In this document: positions 1-10,775 of the stretch, piece after piece
Position numbering within the stretch: the first letter of the stretch is position 1
Layout: each line of letters opens with the position of its first letter
Origin: Morella rubra
Lineage: Eukaryota; Streptophyta; Magnoliopsida; Fagales; Myricaceae
NCBI GenBank assembly: GCA_003952965.2
Contig: CM025849.1
Location: forward strand, 17,850,754 to 17,914,753
Direction: 5' to 3'
Length of the DNA stretch: 64,000 bases
Made by a program: the position numbers and the translations under genes
The notes under the pieces: generated by a model
What the model was told of the DNA's origin: nothing
Seen by the model: the letters and a program-made list of their open reading frames with translations, nothing else
Database searches by the model: none

Positions 1-640
1 GGTGAACTGAGGATTTTTTTTCCCTCTAGATCTGTCTCTTGGGGTCAAGTGAGGACATTGTATTTTGTGAGGAATTTTGACAATCTGATCAATTTCATCT
101 AATGTAGATTGGTGTACCGCCCTTCTTCTAATAACAAAGATAAAAAAAAAAAATTAAGCCTAATTACTGTTAGTATTCTTCTGGTATGAATTTTTGACAA
201 ATTAGTACACGAAGTACAACATTAAATTGCCCAATTCCTGCGTTATGTATCGTGTACACGGACAAGTAATTATTATGAATAATTTGAAATACTAGTGATA
301 ATGAAAAATCAGCGGCACAAAGAAATTAATCATCCTAAAACAAGTAGTTAGATTTAGTAGATCGTAATCCTTAGAGTGTCAGAAAATCTTAATAAGTCAG
401 AAAATCTTAATAAATTAGTTTTGTTCAAATCTTAATCATTATTTTCAAATTCAATGACTGTGTCCTTGCCATATTTATATTTCTTAACTTTAAAAATCTT
501 AAAAATTTAACAAATAAGAAGATGAGAAATGTAACATTCTTCCTATTTGATCTTAATCCCAGTTTATTTATCCTGTTTTTCTTATATTCTCCAATGAAAA
601 AGTTATTTTCAAAATGCACTCTGAAAAAAGATATTTCATT
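1..640. other. AT-rich intergenic DNA, no gene seen
   Basis: AT-rich sequence with short A and T runs and no open frame of gene quality on either strand. A direct repeat of about 15 bp (gtcagaaaatcttaataa) lies near 378-415. Nothing else could be assigned. Confidence 0.5.
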
Positions 641-644
641 ATTC

Positions 645-970
645 GCACATTATATGAGAGAAGAAAAAGGCTAGAATGAACAGGAGAAAGAAATAGTAAC
701 AAGAGACAAGAGATTTAAGTGGTTCGGTCTAGAAGACCTACATCCACTGTAAAATCCTCTATGGTTATATTTTGTATTATGAATCCATACAGAGTATAAG
801 TTAAAGGTCTCTATTTATAGAGACATTACAAAGTATGATAAGAAAATATTCTTACATTTAAACTTAAATCTCTGAAATTTGATAACAATATCACATTAAA
901 CTTGATATCGTGATAGCAATAATATCATATCAAATCTTAAGATTTGATTATGATATTATTTCTATCGACG
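645..970. mobile_element. Probable Copia-type LTR fragment (fossil)
   Basis: The block near 716-750 (gtggttcggtct, then gacctacatccactg) and the following AT-rich tract match, from memory, a motif often seen in plant Ty1/Copia LTRs. No clear terminal repeat, target duplication or internal coding region was found next to it, so it is called a fragment. Family assignment is from recall; borders are approximate. Confidence 0.3.
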
Positions 971-1600
971 AGGGCCAGCTATATCATATAAGATTCAAAA
1001 CGAATTGCCACAATGCCGCAAAGATTCTGGTCCAGATGTACAGTCTTGGCACCACATGAGCCCAGAAGACACCGTGGTAGCAACTGAAGTTCAAGCTGAT
1101 CGAAACAGGGCCTCTGCTTGGCTGATTGGGCAAGGTACAACATTTCCACGACTCGAAAGGAAGCACAGCAATTTAATTTTTTGCGAGAGAGCAGAGCACA
1201 TTTAATGTCAACTGCTGCAGGGTGCCCCACAAGGAGCAATTAGCATTGAGCATGGCATAGGTCAGAGGCGTACATCCACGAGGTTGGGCCACACCTTACA
1301 AACCATCATCGATTGACGATCCTCATCCCATCTCCTGAAAAGTGAAGCCTACAGAAATTTCTTCCTTCAGGTTGTGGCAAAGCAACGAGTTTTTAAGCTG
1401 CGAATAATTAGAAGTGAAACCAAAGCAATCATGCACGTCTTTGTTTGCCTGCATACCCACTTGATATCCCCTCTGTTTTTCCTGCCTTCCCAAGCAAACG
1501 AGTCGCTCAAACAGGGAAAGCTCTTATTCTATCCACTCATTCCTCCATCTCTCATCGAATATGAGGAGCTAACAACTAAGGTTTTGTCACTAAAATTGCA
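971..1600. other. Upstream region of the first FLA gene
   Basis: No convincing gene. An 86-codon open frame on the - strand (979-1239) has no recognisable domain. From about 1478 the sequence (ttcctgccttcccaagcaaa and the following 110 bp) is shared with the upstream regions of all five other FLA genes in the window, so it is probably promoter. Confidence 0.45.
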
Positions 1601-1607
1601 CCCGTTT

Positions 1608-1640
1608 ACCTAACTTCTTTCTCCATCAGCCATAATAAAA
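1608..1640 (+). promoter_or_regulatory. FLA copy 1 core promoter: SMRE-like box and TATA box
   Basis: ACCTAAC at 1608-1614 fits the secondary-wall MYB element SMRE, consensus ACC(A/T)A(A/C)(T/C). A TATA-like ATAATAAAA follows at 1632-1640, about 110 bp before the ATG. The same order and spacing recur in all six FLA copies. That MYB46/83-type factors bind here is inference. Confidence 0.55.
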
Positions 1641-1750
1641 ACCCTCTCCTCCTTCCTACGCATGTCAAACGCTCCTGCAAGGACCACTCCTGCATTAGCA
1701 AATTTCCCAGGCAAAAGGCAGCTCCCCAGAGTCCTAAAGCACCACTTAAG

Positions 1751-2485
1751 ATGATCAAACAGTCTCTGTTCGCCCTCTCATTTCTTCTTCTCTTTGTCTT
1801 CCATTGCTCCACAACTTTAGCCCAGCCGGCTCCGGCGCCCGCACCACCCGGTCCCACTAATGTCACCAAAATCCTTGAAAAGGCCGGCCAGTACACGATC
1901 TTAATCCGTCTCTTAAAGAGTACCAAAGTGGGCGACCAACTCAACCAGCAGCTCAATGATTCAAACAATGGCATTACCTTCTTTGCTCCGACCGATAACG
2001 CATTTTCGAACCTCAAAGCAGGCACTCTTAATGGTCTTACTGACGAACAGAAGGTCGAGCTTATACAGTTCCACATCTTACCCACTTTTCTTTCTATATC
2101 CAACTTCCAAACTGTGAGTAATCCGGTACGGACACAGGCAGGAGATTCCCGCCCCGGCGAGTTCCCTTTAAATGTGACCACTTCCGGCAACCAAGTGAAC
2201 GTCACTAGTGGCCTTGTTAATACCACCGTGGGCGGGACAGTATATTCGGATAATCAGCTAGCTGTTTATCAAGTGGACTCGGTGCTTCTTCCTCAGGACA
2301 TTTTTGCTCCAAAGCCTCCGGCACCAGCACCCGCACCGTCCCAGCCCAAGGCTAAGACTAAGAAGAAGACTGCAGACAGTCCTTCTGGTGATGCTACAGT
2401 GGATGCATCTGGTGCAGTGAGTCTCACCAGGCACGGAATCTTGATGTCCATTGGAGTTGCTGTGATTGCAGGACTGTCTTTGTGA
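1751..2485 (+). CDS. FLA: Fasciclin-like arabinogalactan protein, FLA11/12 type (copy 1)
   Basis: Single-exon gene, 244 aa. It has a hydrophobic signal peptide (about residues 1-24, ending TTLAQ), a short Pro/Ala stretch PAPAPAPPGP (26-35) that fits arabinogalactan glycosylation, and one fasciclin domain (about 36-185) with the H1-like motif GITFFAPTDNAF and the H2-like motif QLAVYQVDSVLLP. A second Pro/Ala spacer (PAPAPAPSQP), a Lys-rich stretch and a hydrophobic C-terminus (about 225-244) fitting a GPI-anchor signal follow. FLA11/12 proteins sit on the outer face of the plasma membrane or in the wall and are known to support secondary-wall cellulose and stem strength. The fasciclin core resembles Arabidopsis FLA11 closely by eye (ILEKAGQ, IRLLKST, FAPTDNAF). 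Its promoter matches the five downstream copies. Function in this species is inferred from the family. Confidence 0.93.
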   Translation: MIKQSLFALSFLLLFVFHCSTTLAQPAPAPAPPGPTNVTKILEKAGQYTILIRLLKSTKVGDQLNQQLNDSNNGITFFAPTDNAFSNLKAGTLNGLTDEQKVELIQFHILPTFLSISNFQTVSNPVRTQAGDSRPGEFPLNVTTSGNQVNVTSGLVNTTVGGTVYSDNQLAVYQVDSVLLPQDIFAPKPPAPAPAPSQPKAKTKKKTADSPSGDATVDASGAVSLTRHGILMSIGVAVIAGLSL

Positions 2486-5030
2486 CAAAAGGATCTTGCC
2501 GACATATGCACTAGCCGGGCATACTTTGGTGCGGTCCAATAGTCTAGTCCTATATGATTTTGCTGAGTTGGATTGAACGGTCCTGATCAACACTGAGTGC
2601 TCTCAAAATAATTGCCATTTTCCGTCCCATATGTATGATGCCAGTTTGAGATGAGACCAGACAGAGGTTTAATTTTGAGTTTGATGATTGTTCTTTTGTT
2701 TCTTTCCTTGTCATTTTGCCTTCCCAGCTTCTATATATGTAATTGAGAATTTTGTTTAATTTTTTCAAGAGAAGTTGTGTCAGTGGATTTGAGCATTCAA
2801 CTTTCCTTTGAGTTCCAATTAAATGTAGCATAGAACAGACAATCTTGTGTGAGAAACGCATACCAGAATGAGGCCAGCACTGCAGCGCATAGGCATGGTG
2901 AAACAAGAACGTAAGGAGTGCTGTGCAGGAATAGTGTATAGAAATTCCACCATCTTCTGACAGGGAGCGATTGATAAATAGCTCTCAGTTGGACAGATAT
3001 CAGTAGCTATAAGTTTGCTCATAGACCCCCATTGTGATCTAACGCACACCCACGATACTCCCCCTCCCCAACAGCCCAAAAAAAAAAAAAACAGAGAGAC
3101 CATCTTATGCTTTATGGGACCAAATAGCGGCCACGCACCTTCGGTTGGTTTAGATTTCCATTAGGGCCCAAAGACCTGCATGTTAGCTTTAAGCTTCATA
3201 TTTACAACTACACAGAGATTTTGACACTCATGACCGAGAGTACTGCAGTACAAATCGGTGTAAATTCTAAAGGGAACATGGTATACGGTCATCTGATGCT
3301 CTGCTATACGAGAAAGATTATGAAATGTAACCAGCAATTTCTATTGGCAGGCCAGATGTAAGACTTGAGTTTTGTGCTTACTAGGGGGCTGGTCCTTGTG
3401 GGGAGGAGGGAGCTAAGTTGTTTTGTTTTCATGGCGGGGGAAGGGGTTATGGGATGGGAACAATTTTTTTCTCCTCTTTTTCTTTTTGGGGGGCGACCCT
3501 AGGTTCACCAGTGTTTCTATTTTTTTTTTCCTAGGCAATAGTACTCCATATATTAAAATCTGTAAAAAAAAAAAACAGCTAGTACAAACAAAATCACACC
3601 TAGAGGGCCCAAAAAAAAAAAACTTAAACTTAACAGAGGTCCTACAATAAGCAGATCCAAAGATACGGTAGTGGCAACAAACGTCGGGATCATGAACAAC
3701 TACAAGGGCCGTAGAGAAACCACAATAGGCCAAGAGGGCCGGTATACACACTGACCTCAAGGGCTGGATCACAATGCAAACAGGAAAAGACCACAAGGGT
3801 CGAGACAACACAAATAAAAAAATTACCACAATTCTAGTTGCTATATAGTAGTCATCCCTAGATATCCAAGCTTAACTTTACTTGTTGGCTAAAGTATGAA
3901 ACTAGCTGCTTTGTTGTAAAGTATCACAACCCTTACTTCACTTCTGTTTTTCGGATTTAGATTGGGAAATTCCAAGTAGTTGACTGGCAGCTATACAGTG
4001 CCTTAACCATTCATGTGCAACATTGATTATAAACTTGCAATTTCCGACTCTTAAGTTAAGATATGTTCTCACTCTGACTTTTGTACAGATATCTAAGGAA
4101 AAAAAAAAACATAAAAGAGAGTGCAATATATTCTAGAGATCACTAAAGAGAAACTTCAATGGAAAAAATATTAATCAGTTAGTCTTCCACAGTCACTAAA
4201 GTGCGTGAAACAAACATGTATTTATGTGTGACATGCATGCATAAAGTTATGTATTGATTAGGAGAAGTATAAATATCTCTAACCATGGTATAAACTGGTG
4301 GGAATCCAAATCTTGCAAGCTCTAGCTCTCCAATACACCCCAAGTAGGCACATTGGAGTCCTTGAGTTGAAACAGAGAACAGTGACCAGTGACAACAGCG
4401 AAACAGAGGACTGTGGACAATACCCTTGTTTGATCCTTAAATCCACTAACACACGAAAAATTTGCGATGACATGAAGGGTCAATCAGTGAGTTAAAGGAG
4501 AGCATAACCCAGATTAGTGCGAGAAATGCAGATTCAATCCTAGACAATATCCTTGTCAAGGATATTTCTTAAGTATTCTCGATCAAAGGAGGTCTATCAA
4601 ATTAGTTCTTTGTTATTCTGTTTCCTCTTTATTCTTCCAAAGACTCTTTTCATGAAGATATAAAAAAACTTCCTCCGTTCTCATGTAATCAAACAAAGTG
4701 CTAGAAAGAGGAAGAATCGAAACCTACCTGAGAAACGGATTTTACTTTGGGTATATGGAAGGAGCTGAACAGCAGGGTGTGTCCTGATGATCGCGGCAGA
4801 CAAATGAGTTTTATAGCTAAGGTCCACCACAAGCGAGAGCAAGGCAATCACATGCGTACGTCTTTATCAGCGGAAACACATTTTGGATCCGTATATGTTT
4901 TTCCTGCCTTCCCAAGCGAACTAGTGGCTAAAATGGCAAAATCTTTTATTCTATCTATCCATTTCTCCATCTCTCACAGAAAGATGAGCAGCTAACGTCT
5001 AACTGAGGTTTTGGTAACTAAGATTGTTTC
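2486..5030. other. Spacer between FLA copies 1 and 2
   Basis: It holds the 3' region of copy 1 and, from about 4740, the upstream region of copy 2, including the shared promoter block near 4896-5010. A LINE-like fragment is listed separately. Open frames here are short, T- or A-run rich and without recognisable domains. I see no gene in between. Confidence 0.5.
3425..3830 (-). mobile_element. Possible LINE 3'-end fragment
   Basis: Read on the - strand, the tract runs through a Cys/Leu-rich 138-codon open frame and then an A/T-run segment of the kind found at 3' ends of plant L1-type LINEs. There is no reverse-transcriptase motif and no target duplication was identified. The call is recall-based and weak. 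Confidence 0.25.
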
Positions 5031-5035
5031 TTTTC

Positions 5036-5069
5036 ACCTAATTTTATTCCCTCCGAGCCGTAATAAAAG
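5036..5069 (+). promoter_or_regulatory. FLA copy 2 core promoter: SMRE-like box and TATA box
   Basis: ACCTAAT at 5036-5042 also fits SMRE, with T in the last position. TAATAAAAG at 5061-5069 is the likely TATA box. The arrangement is the same as in the other copies. Confidence 0.5.
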
Positions 5070-5191
5070 CCCCCTCTGATCCATCCCACACATATCAAAC
5101 ACTCCTGCAAGTAGCAACACCTGCATTACTACTAATCACCTTTGTTCCGAAGGCTTACCTGGCAAAAACGCAAAGCACCCTGCATACAAAT

Positions 5192-6022
5192 ATGACAAAG
5201 CAGGCTCTCTTCTCCGTCTCACTTTTACTTGTACTTCACTGCCACTGCATCGCAATTCTAGGCCAACCAGCTCAGGCCCCAGCTCTGCCTGCCGATGCCC
5301 CAGTTCAGGCTGCTAATGCCCCCGCTCAGTCTCCCGTTGCCCCGGCAGGACCTGGCCCCACTGACGTGATCAAAATCCTCAAAAAGGTCGGTGGGTTCAC
5401 GATACTAATCCGTCTCTTGAAGAGCACTGGGACGGCTAGCCAACTAAGAGGGCAGCTCAAGAACTCAAACATTGGCTTTACCCTTTTTGCTCCAAATGAT
5501 GTGGCATTTTCCAACCTCAAAGCGGGCACTTTAAACTCCCTAAGCGACGAACAAAAGGTCAGGCTTATACAGTTTCATGTCTTGCCCAGTTTCTATTCTG
5601 TGTCAAACTTGCAAACCGCGAGCAACCCCGTGCGAACACAGGCGGGAGATACCAACCCTGGTGATTACCCGCTGAATCTGACCACTACGGGAAGCCAAGT
5701 AAACATGTCGACCGGCCTAGTCAATGCCTCAGTGATTGGTACAATGTACTCGGATAATCAGCTAGCTGTTTATCAAGTGGACAAAGTGCTTCTTCCTCTG
5801 GACATTTTCGTTGCAAAGCCTCCGGTACCGGCCCCAGCACCAGCCCCAACCAAGCCCAAGGCCAAGAAGAAGACAGCAGGCACTCCAAAGCCTAGTACTA
5901 GTACTAGTACTACTAGTACTGTTCCTACCGTGGTTGCCTCGGCTGCCGTGAGTCTCACAACGCATGGAATGGAGGCCGTGGCCGTGGGAGTTGCTCTTTT
6001 GTTTGCTGCATTTTCGTCCTGA
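5192..6022 (+). CDS. FLA: Fasciclin-like arabinogalactan protein, FLA11/12 type (copy 2)
   Basis: Single-exon gene, 276 aa, the longest of the diverged copies. A signal peptide (about 1-24) is followed by an expanded Ala/Pro/Gln region (about 25-54, with ADAPVQAAN and AQSPVAPAGPG) typical of arabinogalactan modules. The fasciclin domain (about 55-205) has GFTLFAPNDVAF at H1 and QLAVYQVDKVLLP at H2. A Pro/Ala linker and Lys-rich stretch follow, then a Ser/Thr tract (STSTSTTST) encoded by an AGTACT-like microsatellite near 5893-5925, and a hydrophobic tail for GPI anchoring. It is expected at the cell surface like its neighbours. The Ser/Thr tract is absent from the other five copies and looks like slippage growth of the linker. 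Confidence 0.93.
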   Translation: MTKQALFSVSLLLVLHCHCIAILGQPAQAPALPADAPVQAANAPAQSPVAPAGPGPTDVIKILKKVGGFTILIRLLKSTGTASQLRGQLKNSNIGFTLFAPNDVAFSNLKAGTLNSLSDEQKVRLIQFHVLPSFYSVSNLQTASNPVRTQAGDTNPGDYPLNLTTTGSQVNMSTGLVNASVIGTMYSDNQLAVYQVDKVLLPLDIFVAKPPVPAPAPAPTKPKAKKKTAGTPKPSTSTSTTSTVPTVVASAAVSLTTHGMEAVAVGVALLFAAFSS

Positions 6023-6041
6023 TTAAAAAGGAGGGAAAAAA

Positions 6042-6071
6042 CAAAAACAAAAACAAAAACAAAAACAAAAA
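6042..6071. repeat. CAAAAA microsatellite in the 3' region of FLA copy 2
   Basis: About five copies of the six-base unit CAAAAA, starting some 20 bp after the stop codon, so probably in the 3' UTR. Confidence 0.8.
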
Positions 6072-6659
6072 ACCAGATGACAAGTACCTGCTGGATATAG
6101 TTTTGTGGGGGCAGAATTGTTTACTAGTGTAGATTTTGCTGGCTTGGATTGAGCGCTTGTCGTTAGCATGCCGGGTGTTTTCAAATAATTGTCATCTTTC
6201 TCTGTTGAGCTTTACCTGTTTCATTTTATATTATTTTCCCCTGATTGATGTTAATAATTCGTCGTGTCATTTTCACTTCCCAGCTTATTCGTATAATTTT
6301 CCAAGACAAGGTATTTGTTCTCTTTGGGATACTTAGCTATACAGTTTTACATTAATTATTTTTTTTCCCTGTCAAATAAACAAGTACTGTATACAGTACA
6401 ATCAGTCTTAACCCTATACTAGCCAGACACCATAGTGGTGTTGGATATCATGCAGCAAACAAAGATGAACTGTCTAGGGTAAAAGCAAAGCCAACCAATC
6501 AATGGGTGGTAGCTATCATTCAATCTAAACATTTTGTAATAGGTTGAAGTTTTTTATAGTCACGGCTAGGAGGAGTAGGAGGCTAAGCTGTTCGCCCCAG
6601 CTTCCACCTTATTACTAAAAAAAATTTCAAGAATTCAATCACTTGGACCATTGGTCTCC

Positions 6660-8220
6660 AAGATTGAGCTCAACAATCTTAATTGGTGAGTAACTTTGCT
6701 GTTTAAGCGTGATCTGCTGAATTCTTCTGAGGATTGCATCACTTAATAATTGGTTTGGAAATTCTCCAGTCATGCAACACGAATCTATGACAACAGATAT
6801 GAGTAAGATACATTTGAAATTCGAGAAAAAAAAAAAGGAGATGTATTTGACAAATCATAGGCAGCCAGATCGGCAGTCTATACCCAGTACTAGAATTGGT
6901 TTTATATTTTATATTCATCAAGGTTTGTAAAAAAAGAGCTAACTATTTCTAGTTTTTCAATTTTCATCCAAAATAAGTGCAAATGTGTTCCCATAAAAGG
7001 CCAAAACAACCTGATTAGTATATAATTTTTGAAAATTTAACTGCCCAAAAACTAATTCCAGTTCAAGATTAATTAGGCTTATTTTTTATTGGATCTAGAA
7101 CAAAAAAAAATTAACTTCCCTCATCAAACTTTCAATGAAGATGTGGTATCTAAAAATTAAACCAAAAAATTCCTCGGACGTTGTAAGTAATTTCCATTTG
7201 ATCAAAATAATAGAAATCAATATGAGGAGTTAATTCTCGTATTCCAGTTCTAAGTACAATTACACCTTAAATTATCTTGTCTAAACTCAACTTAGGAAAG
7301 ACTAGAATCCTCCAATTTACTTTTCTAATTGAATGGTCTAATTTGAAAAGAGTTAGACACAAAGTATAACTTTAAAACATTTAATGTTGCCTGTATTAAT
7401 TGTTGAGTAGTGTAGGCCCTATAGGATACGTTGAATGCTATGTCTTTCTCTCTCTTAATGGAGTCAACTAATTGCAACAAATTGGAGATGTTTCTTATTG
7501 AAATATGAATTCAATCATAAACACAATATATCGATGTTCAAGAAACCTAAGCCCGTTTACTTATGTGATCATTTTTCATTTGTTCCAGTTTGAGTTATGC
7601 TGACAATGGTGAACATGATTAATTCAAAATCTATGTAATTACTTAGATATTAAAAAAAATATATTGATGGATGTAGAACATCCACACTATTTAACATCAA
7701 ATGGACTTTGGTTATTACTGTTACTAGCATTGTAAATATTTCCTCGACCTTGTTGAAATTTGGCTTCGTAAGCTAAATTGGAAGGGAACCTTAAACTTTT
7801 AGAGACTCATTCTTTTCACTCTGAGCTCGATAAATGAAACAAAACCATCCACTCCCCATAGCAACTAATTGCGCTGCTAGCTAGTTTGGTGAAGTTACCC
7901 AATTCGAGGAACCAAAATCTGGATCAGGAGTGAGATTAAGATGTCTCTTTTCTTTCCTTTTCTACTCTCTCACCTAAACTAGTTGCAAGCAAATTAAGGA
8001 GTGTTTTCAGCTGAGAGTAATCATATGTGAAAGCAAAAGCAATGATATATACATGTTTTATTTTCCCCGCACACAATCCAGATCCGATCCCCTTTCTTTT
8101 TCCTGCATTCCCAAGCAAACAAGTTGCTAAAACAGCAAAATCTTTCACTCTATCCATGCCTCCCTCCACCTTTCCAGACAGATAAGCTGCAAACAGCTTG
8201 GGATCTGCTAGTAGAGTTGT
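6660..8220. repeat. FLA spacer module shared between tandem units
   Basis: This gene-free spacer is the reference form of the FLA intergenic DNA. Its first part (about 6680-7020) reappears at 10005-10500 and 36545-36820. Its second part (about 7020-8220) reappears at 42770-44040, and from about 7717 on also at 25570-26090. It ends in the conserved FLA promoter block. No gene was seen in it. The homologies are by eye and show that the spacer was copied with the genes. Confidence 0.7.
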
Positions 8221-8228
8221 ACCCTTTC

Positions 8229-8262
8229 ACCTAACTTTGCTCTCTCCCGGCCTTAATAAAAG
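8229..8262 (+). promoter_or_regulatory. FLA copy 3 core promoter: SMRE-like box and TATA box
   Basis: ACCTAAC at 8229-8235 and TTAATAAAAG at 8253-8262, identical in layout to intact copies 4 and 5. The promoter therefore looks undamaged although the gene is frameshifted. Confidence 0.55.
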
Positions 8263-8378
8263 CCGTATCCTTCCTCTCACTCACATATCAAACCCTCCTG
8301 CAAGCAATACACCACTCCTGCATTTGAAACTTTCCCAAGAAAAACACAACCCTCCACTGATCAATAAAAACTACGAAG

Positions 8379-9267
8379 ATGTCAAAGCAGGCCGCTCTCT
8401 TTTCCCTCTCAGTTCTCCTTGTTTCCCTCATGCACTGTATCACAACTTTAGCCCAGCCCGCCGCAGGCTCCTGCCCAGCCTGCAAATGCTCCAGTCCAAC
8501 CTGCAAATCCCCCAGTTCAACCTGCCAATCCCCCAGTCCAGCCTGCGAGTCCCCCAGTCCAGTCTGCCAATGCCCCAGTGCAGTCCGCCACCGTGCCGGT
8601 ACAGAAGGGTCCCCTCGATGTTACAAAAATCCTAGCAAAGGCGGGGGGATACTTGGTCTTTATCCGCCTCTTAAAGAGTACCGGAGTGGCTAAGCAACTT
8701 TTCGGGCAGCTCAACAATTCAGACATTGGGTTTACCATCTTTGCTCCTACTGATGCCGCATTTTCGAACCTCAAACCGGGCACTATAAACTCTCTGTCTG
8801 ACCTACAAAAGACCGAACTAGTACAATTTCACATCTTAAACACTGTTGTTACTCTGTCAAACTTCCAGACTCTGAGCAATCCAGTGCCGACAGAGGCCGG
8901 AGATACCACAGCCGGAGAATTCCCTCTGAACGTCACCACTGCTGGCAACCAAGTGAACATTTCGACTGGCCTTGTGAACACCACAATGGGTGGTACAGTC
9001 TACTCGGATAGCCAGCTTGCTATTTATGAAGTGGACAAAGTGCTTCTTCCAATGGACATCTTTGTTCCTAAGGCTAAAGTAGCTGCCCCCACACCAACAC
9101 CATCAAAGCCAAAGAAGAATGCTGCAGATGATGATCAGAGTCTGCCTGGAGGTGCAGCAGCAAAAGTGGATGCGTCTGGTGGAGTGAGCCTCAGCAGGCA
9201 TGGCGGAATGACGTTGGTGCCATTTGGAGTTGCTCTGGCTGCATTCCTTTTCACGAAAGGAACTTGA
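8379..9267 (+). pseudogene. FLA: FLA11/12-type gene broken by a one-base insertion (copy 3)
   Basis: Compared with copies 4 and 5 this gene has one extra A at about 8465, just after the signal-peptide codons. From the normal ATG (8379) translation leaves the FLA frame and stops at 8693, giving 104 aa with an intact signal peptide followed by a Cys/Ser/Pro-rich run instead of the Ala/Pro/Gln repeats. The whole fasciclin domain and the GPI tail (to 9267) remain open in the original frame but have no upstream ATG. A 6-bp in-frame loss also removes two residues (Lys/Ala) of the KPKAKKN linker seen in copy 5. Everything else is near-identical to copies 4 and 5, so the break is recent or is a sequencing or assembly error. 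The promoter is intact, so a transcript is likely. Confidence 0.85.
8454..8606 (+). repeat. 21-bp coding minisatellite, FLA copy 3
   Basis: About seven units of 21 bp that in copies 4 and 5 encode a seven-residue PANPPVQ-type repeat. Here the repeat is read in another frame because of the upstream insertion. Confidence 0.75.
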
Positions 9268-9599
9268 GATATGTACCTGCTGGATTTAGTTTGGTGGGGT
9301 CCAAATGTCCAGTGCTGTGTACTTTGCCGAGTTGAGTTGAACGGTCGTATCAAAGTCGTGTGCTTTCAAAATAATTGCCTTCTTTTCTTGTTCCATGTGG
9401 ACGTTTTAATTTTTTGCTAAAATTGTCCATGTTATGTCAAGTTCGAACTTTGAGGGTCTTTTTATTTCTTGAATTTTGTATCCTTTCTGGCTTTGTCATT
9501 TTCCAGCTTCTCTATGGGAATCGTGTGAATTTTGCATAAAAAATTCCAGAAAAGCTGTATCAGTGGCTGAAACTTGATTTCGCACTTTGAACACAAGAT

Positions 9600-10577
9600 A
9601 AATGTCCTTCTGTACAACAGAAAGCTTCAGGTAAATGTTTTTTTGGACGGAATAGAACTTAAAACACGCACCCCTCGGACTACGTTGGTTTGAATGGATT
9701 TTGTTGGGACAGATTGTCCATTCCGTTAAAAAAAAAAAATCATCCCATTTAATGTCGTTCTAATACTAGTTTTTGGGATGGAAAAAGTATTTCGGGGTGC
9801 CATATGACGCCCTTTGGGATGGTTTTGTCCGTTATATTCTTTCGGGGACGAAATAAAATCGGTCCAAAGAAACTTTTTGTGAGGGGGAGATTAAGACATC
9901 TGTCGAGACAGACCCAATCCATCCCAAAAGATCTTTTGGGACGGAATCTTGATTTTTTTTTAAGGGAAAATAAATCAAGTTTGTTGTAGCATCCATTTAC
10001 CATTGGTGAGCAACTTTGCAGTTTAAGCGTGATGTGCTGAATTCTTTGGAGGATTGCATGTACCAAGGGGCGTTTGTTTGCTTAATTTTTTAGGGTTTAA
10101 AATTTTCACCACACTAAACACATTTTACAAATCTTAATAAACTTTATACTTTTACATATACACTTCACACTTTTCACAAACCCCAATAAATTTTAACATT
10201 CAAAAATTCTCAAAATTTTGAGAGTATTCTCTAAAATTTCGGTAAACAAACGCCCCAATAATTCGTTAGGAAATTTTCCAATCTTGTAACAATTATAATC
10301 TAGGACAACAGATATGAGTGAGATGTATTTGACAAATCAAACGCGGCCTGATCAGCAGTCAAATGTAGTAGAATTGGTTTTATGTTTTACATTCATCAAG
10401 GTTTGTTAAAAAACAGCTAACTGATTATATTTTGTCAATTTTCACCCAAAATAAACGCAAATGCGTTCCCATAAAAGGTCAAAATACCCTGATTAATCTT
10501 TATGTATAAGAGTTTAAGCCTTTATATTGTGACGGGACACGGATTTGCCGTCCCAAAAAATCAGTTTTGTTGTAGTG
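9600..10577. repeat. Spacer block shared with 36.3-36.9 kb, ending in a CACTA-like terminus
   Basis: About 9640-9990 matches 36295-36540 and about 10005-10577 matches 36545-36910. The block has several gggacgg motifs and ends at 10577 in TTTTGTTGTAGTG, the reverse complement of a CACTACAACAAAA terminus. No gene. A matching left terminus was not found upstream, so this is an orphan transposon end or a rearranged element. Confidence 0.5.
10067..10256. mobile_element. Tourist-like (PIF/Harbinger) MITE
   Basis: A 190-bp AT-rich element with inverted ends: GGGGCGTTTGTTTGC at the left and GGTAAACAAACGCCCC at the right. It is absent from the paralogous spacer near 36580 and from 6735, so it inserted after duplication. 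A 3-bp CAA at both edges may be the target duplication, which fits the superfamily. Confidence 0.7.
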
Positions 10578-10775
10578 TTATTACATGTATGCCAAGTGAG
10601 AAAACATTAGTTTATTGAGCAAAATATTCAAATATCCAAACCTTACGCCAGAAACAGAAAACAAAACTAATTTGCTTGTAAAACAAATTTCGTAATTTAT
10701 TTTACTTGTTTTCAGGCATTTTGGCAAGCACTTAAAAATGAGGTCAAAGTAAAAAGTTTTCAAGTCAACTGTAAA

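Noticed and set aside
8578-9267. A separate intact short FLA starting inside copy 3
   Set aside because: The frame begins with GTG, not ATG, and has no signal peptide; it is the downstream part of the frameshifted gene.
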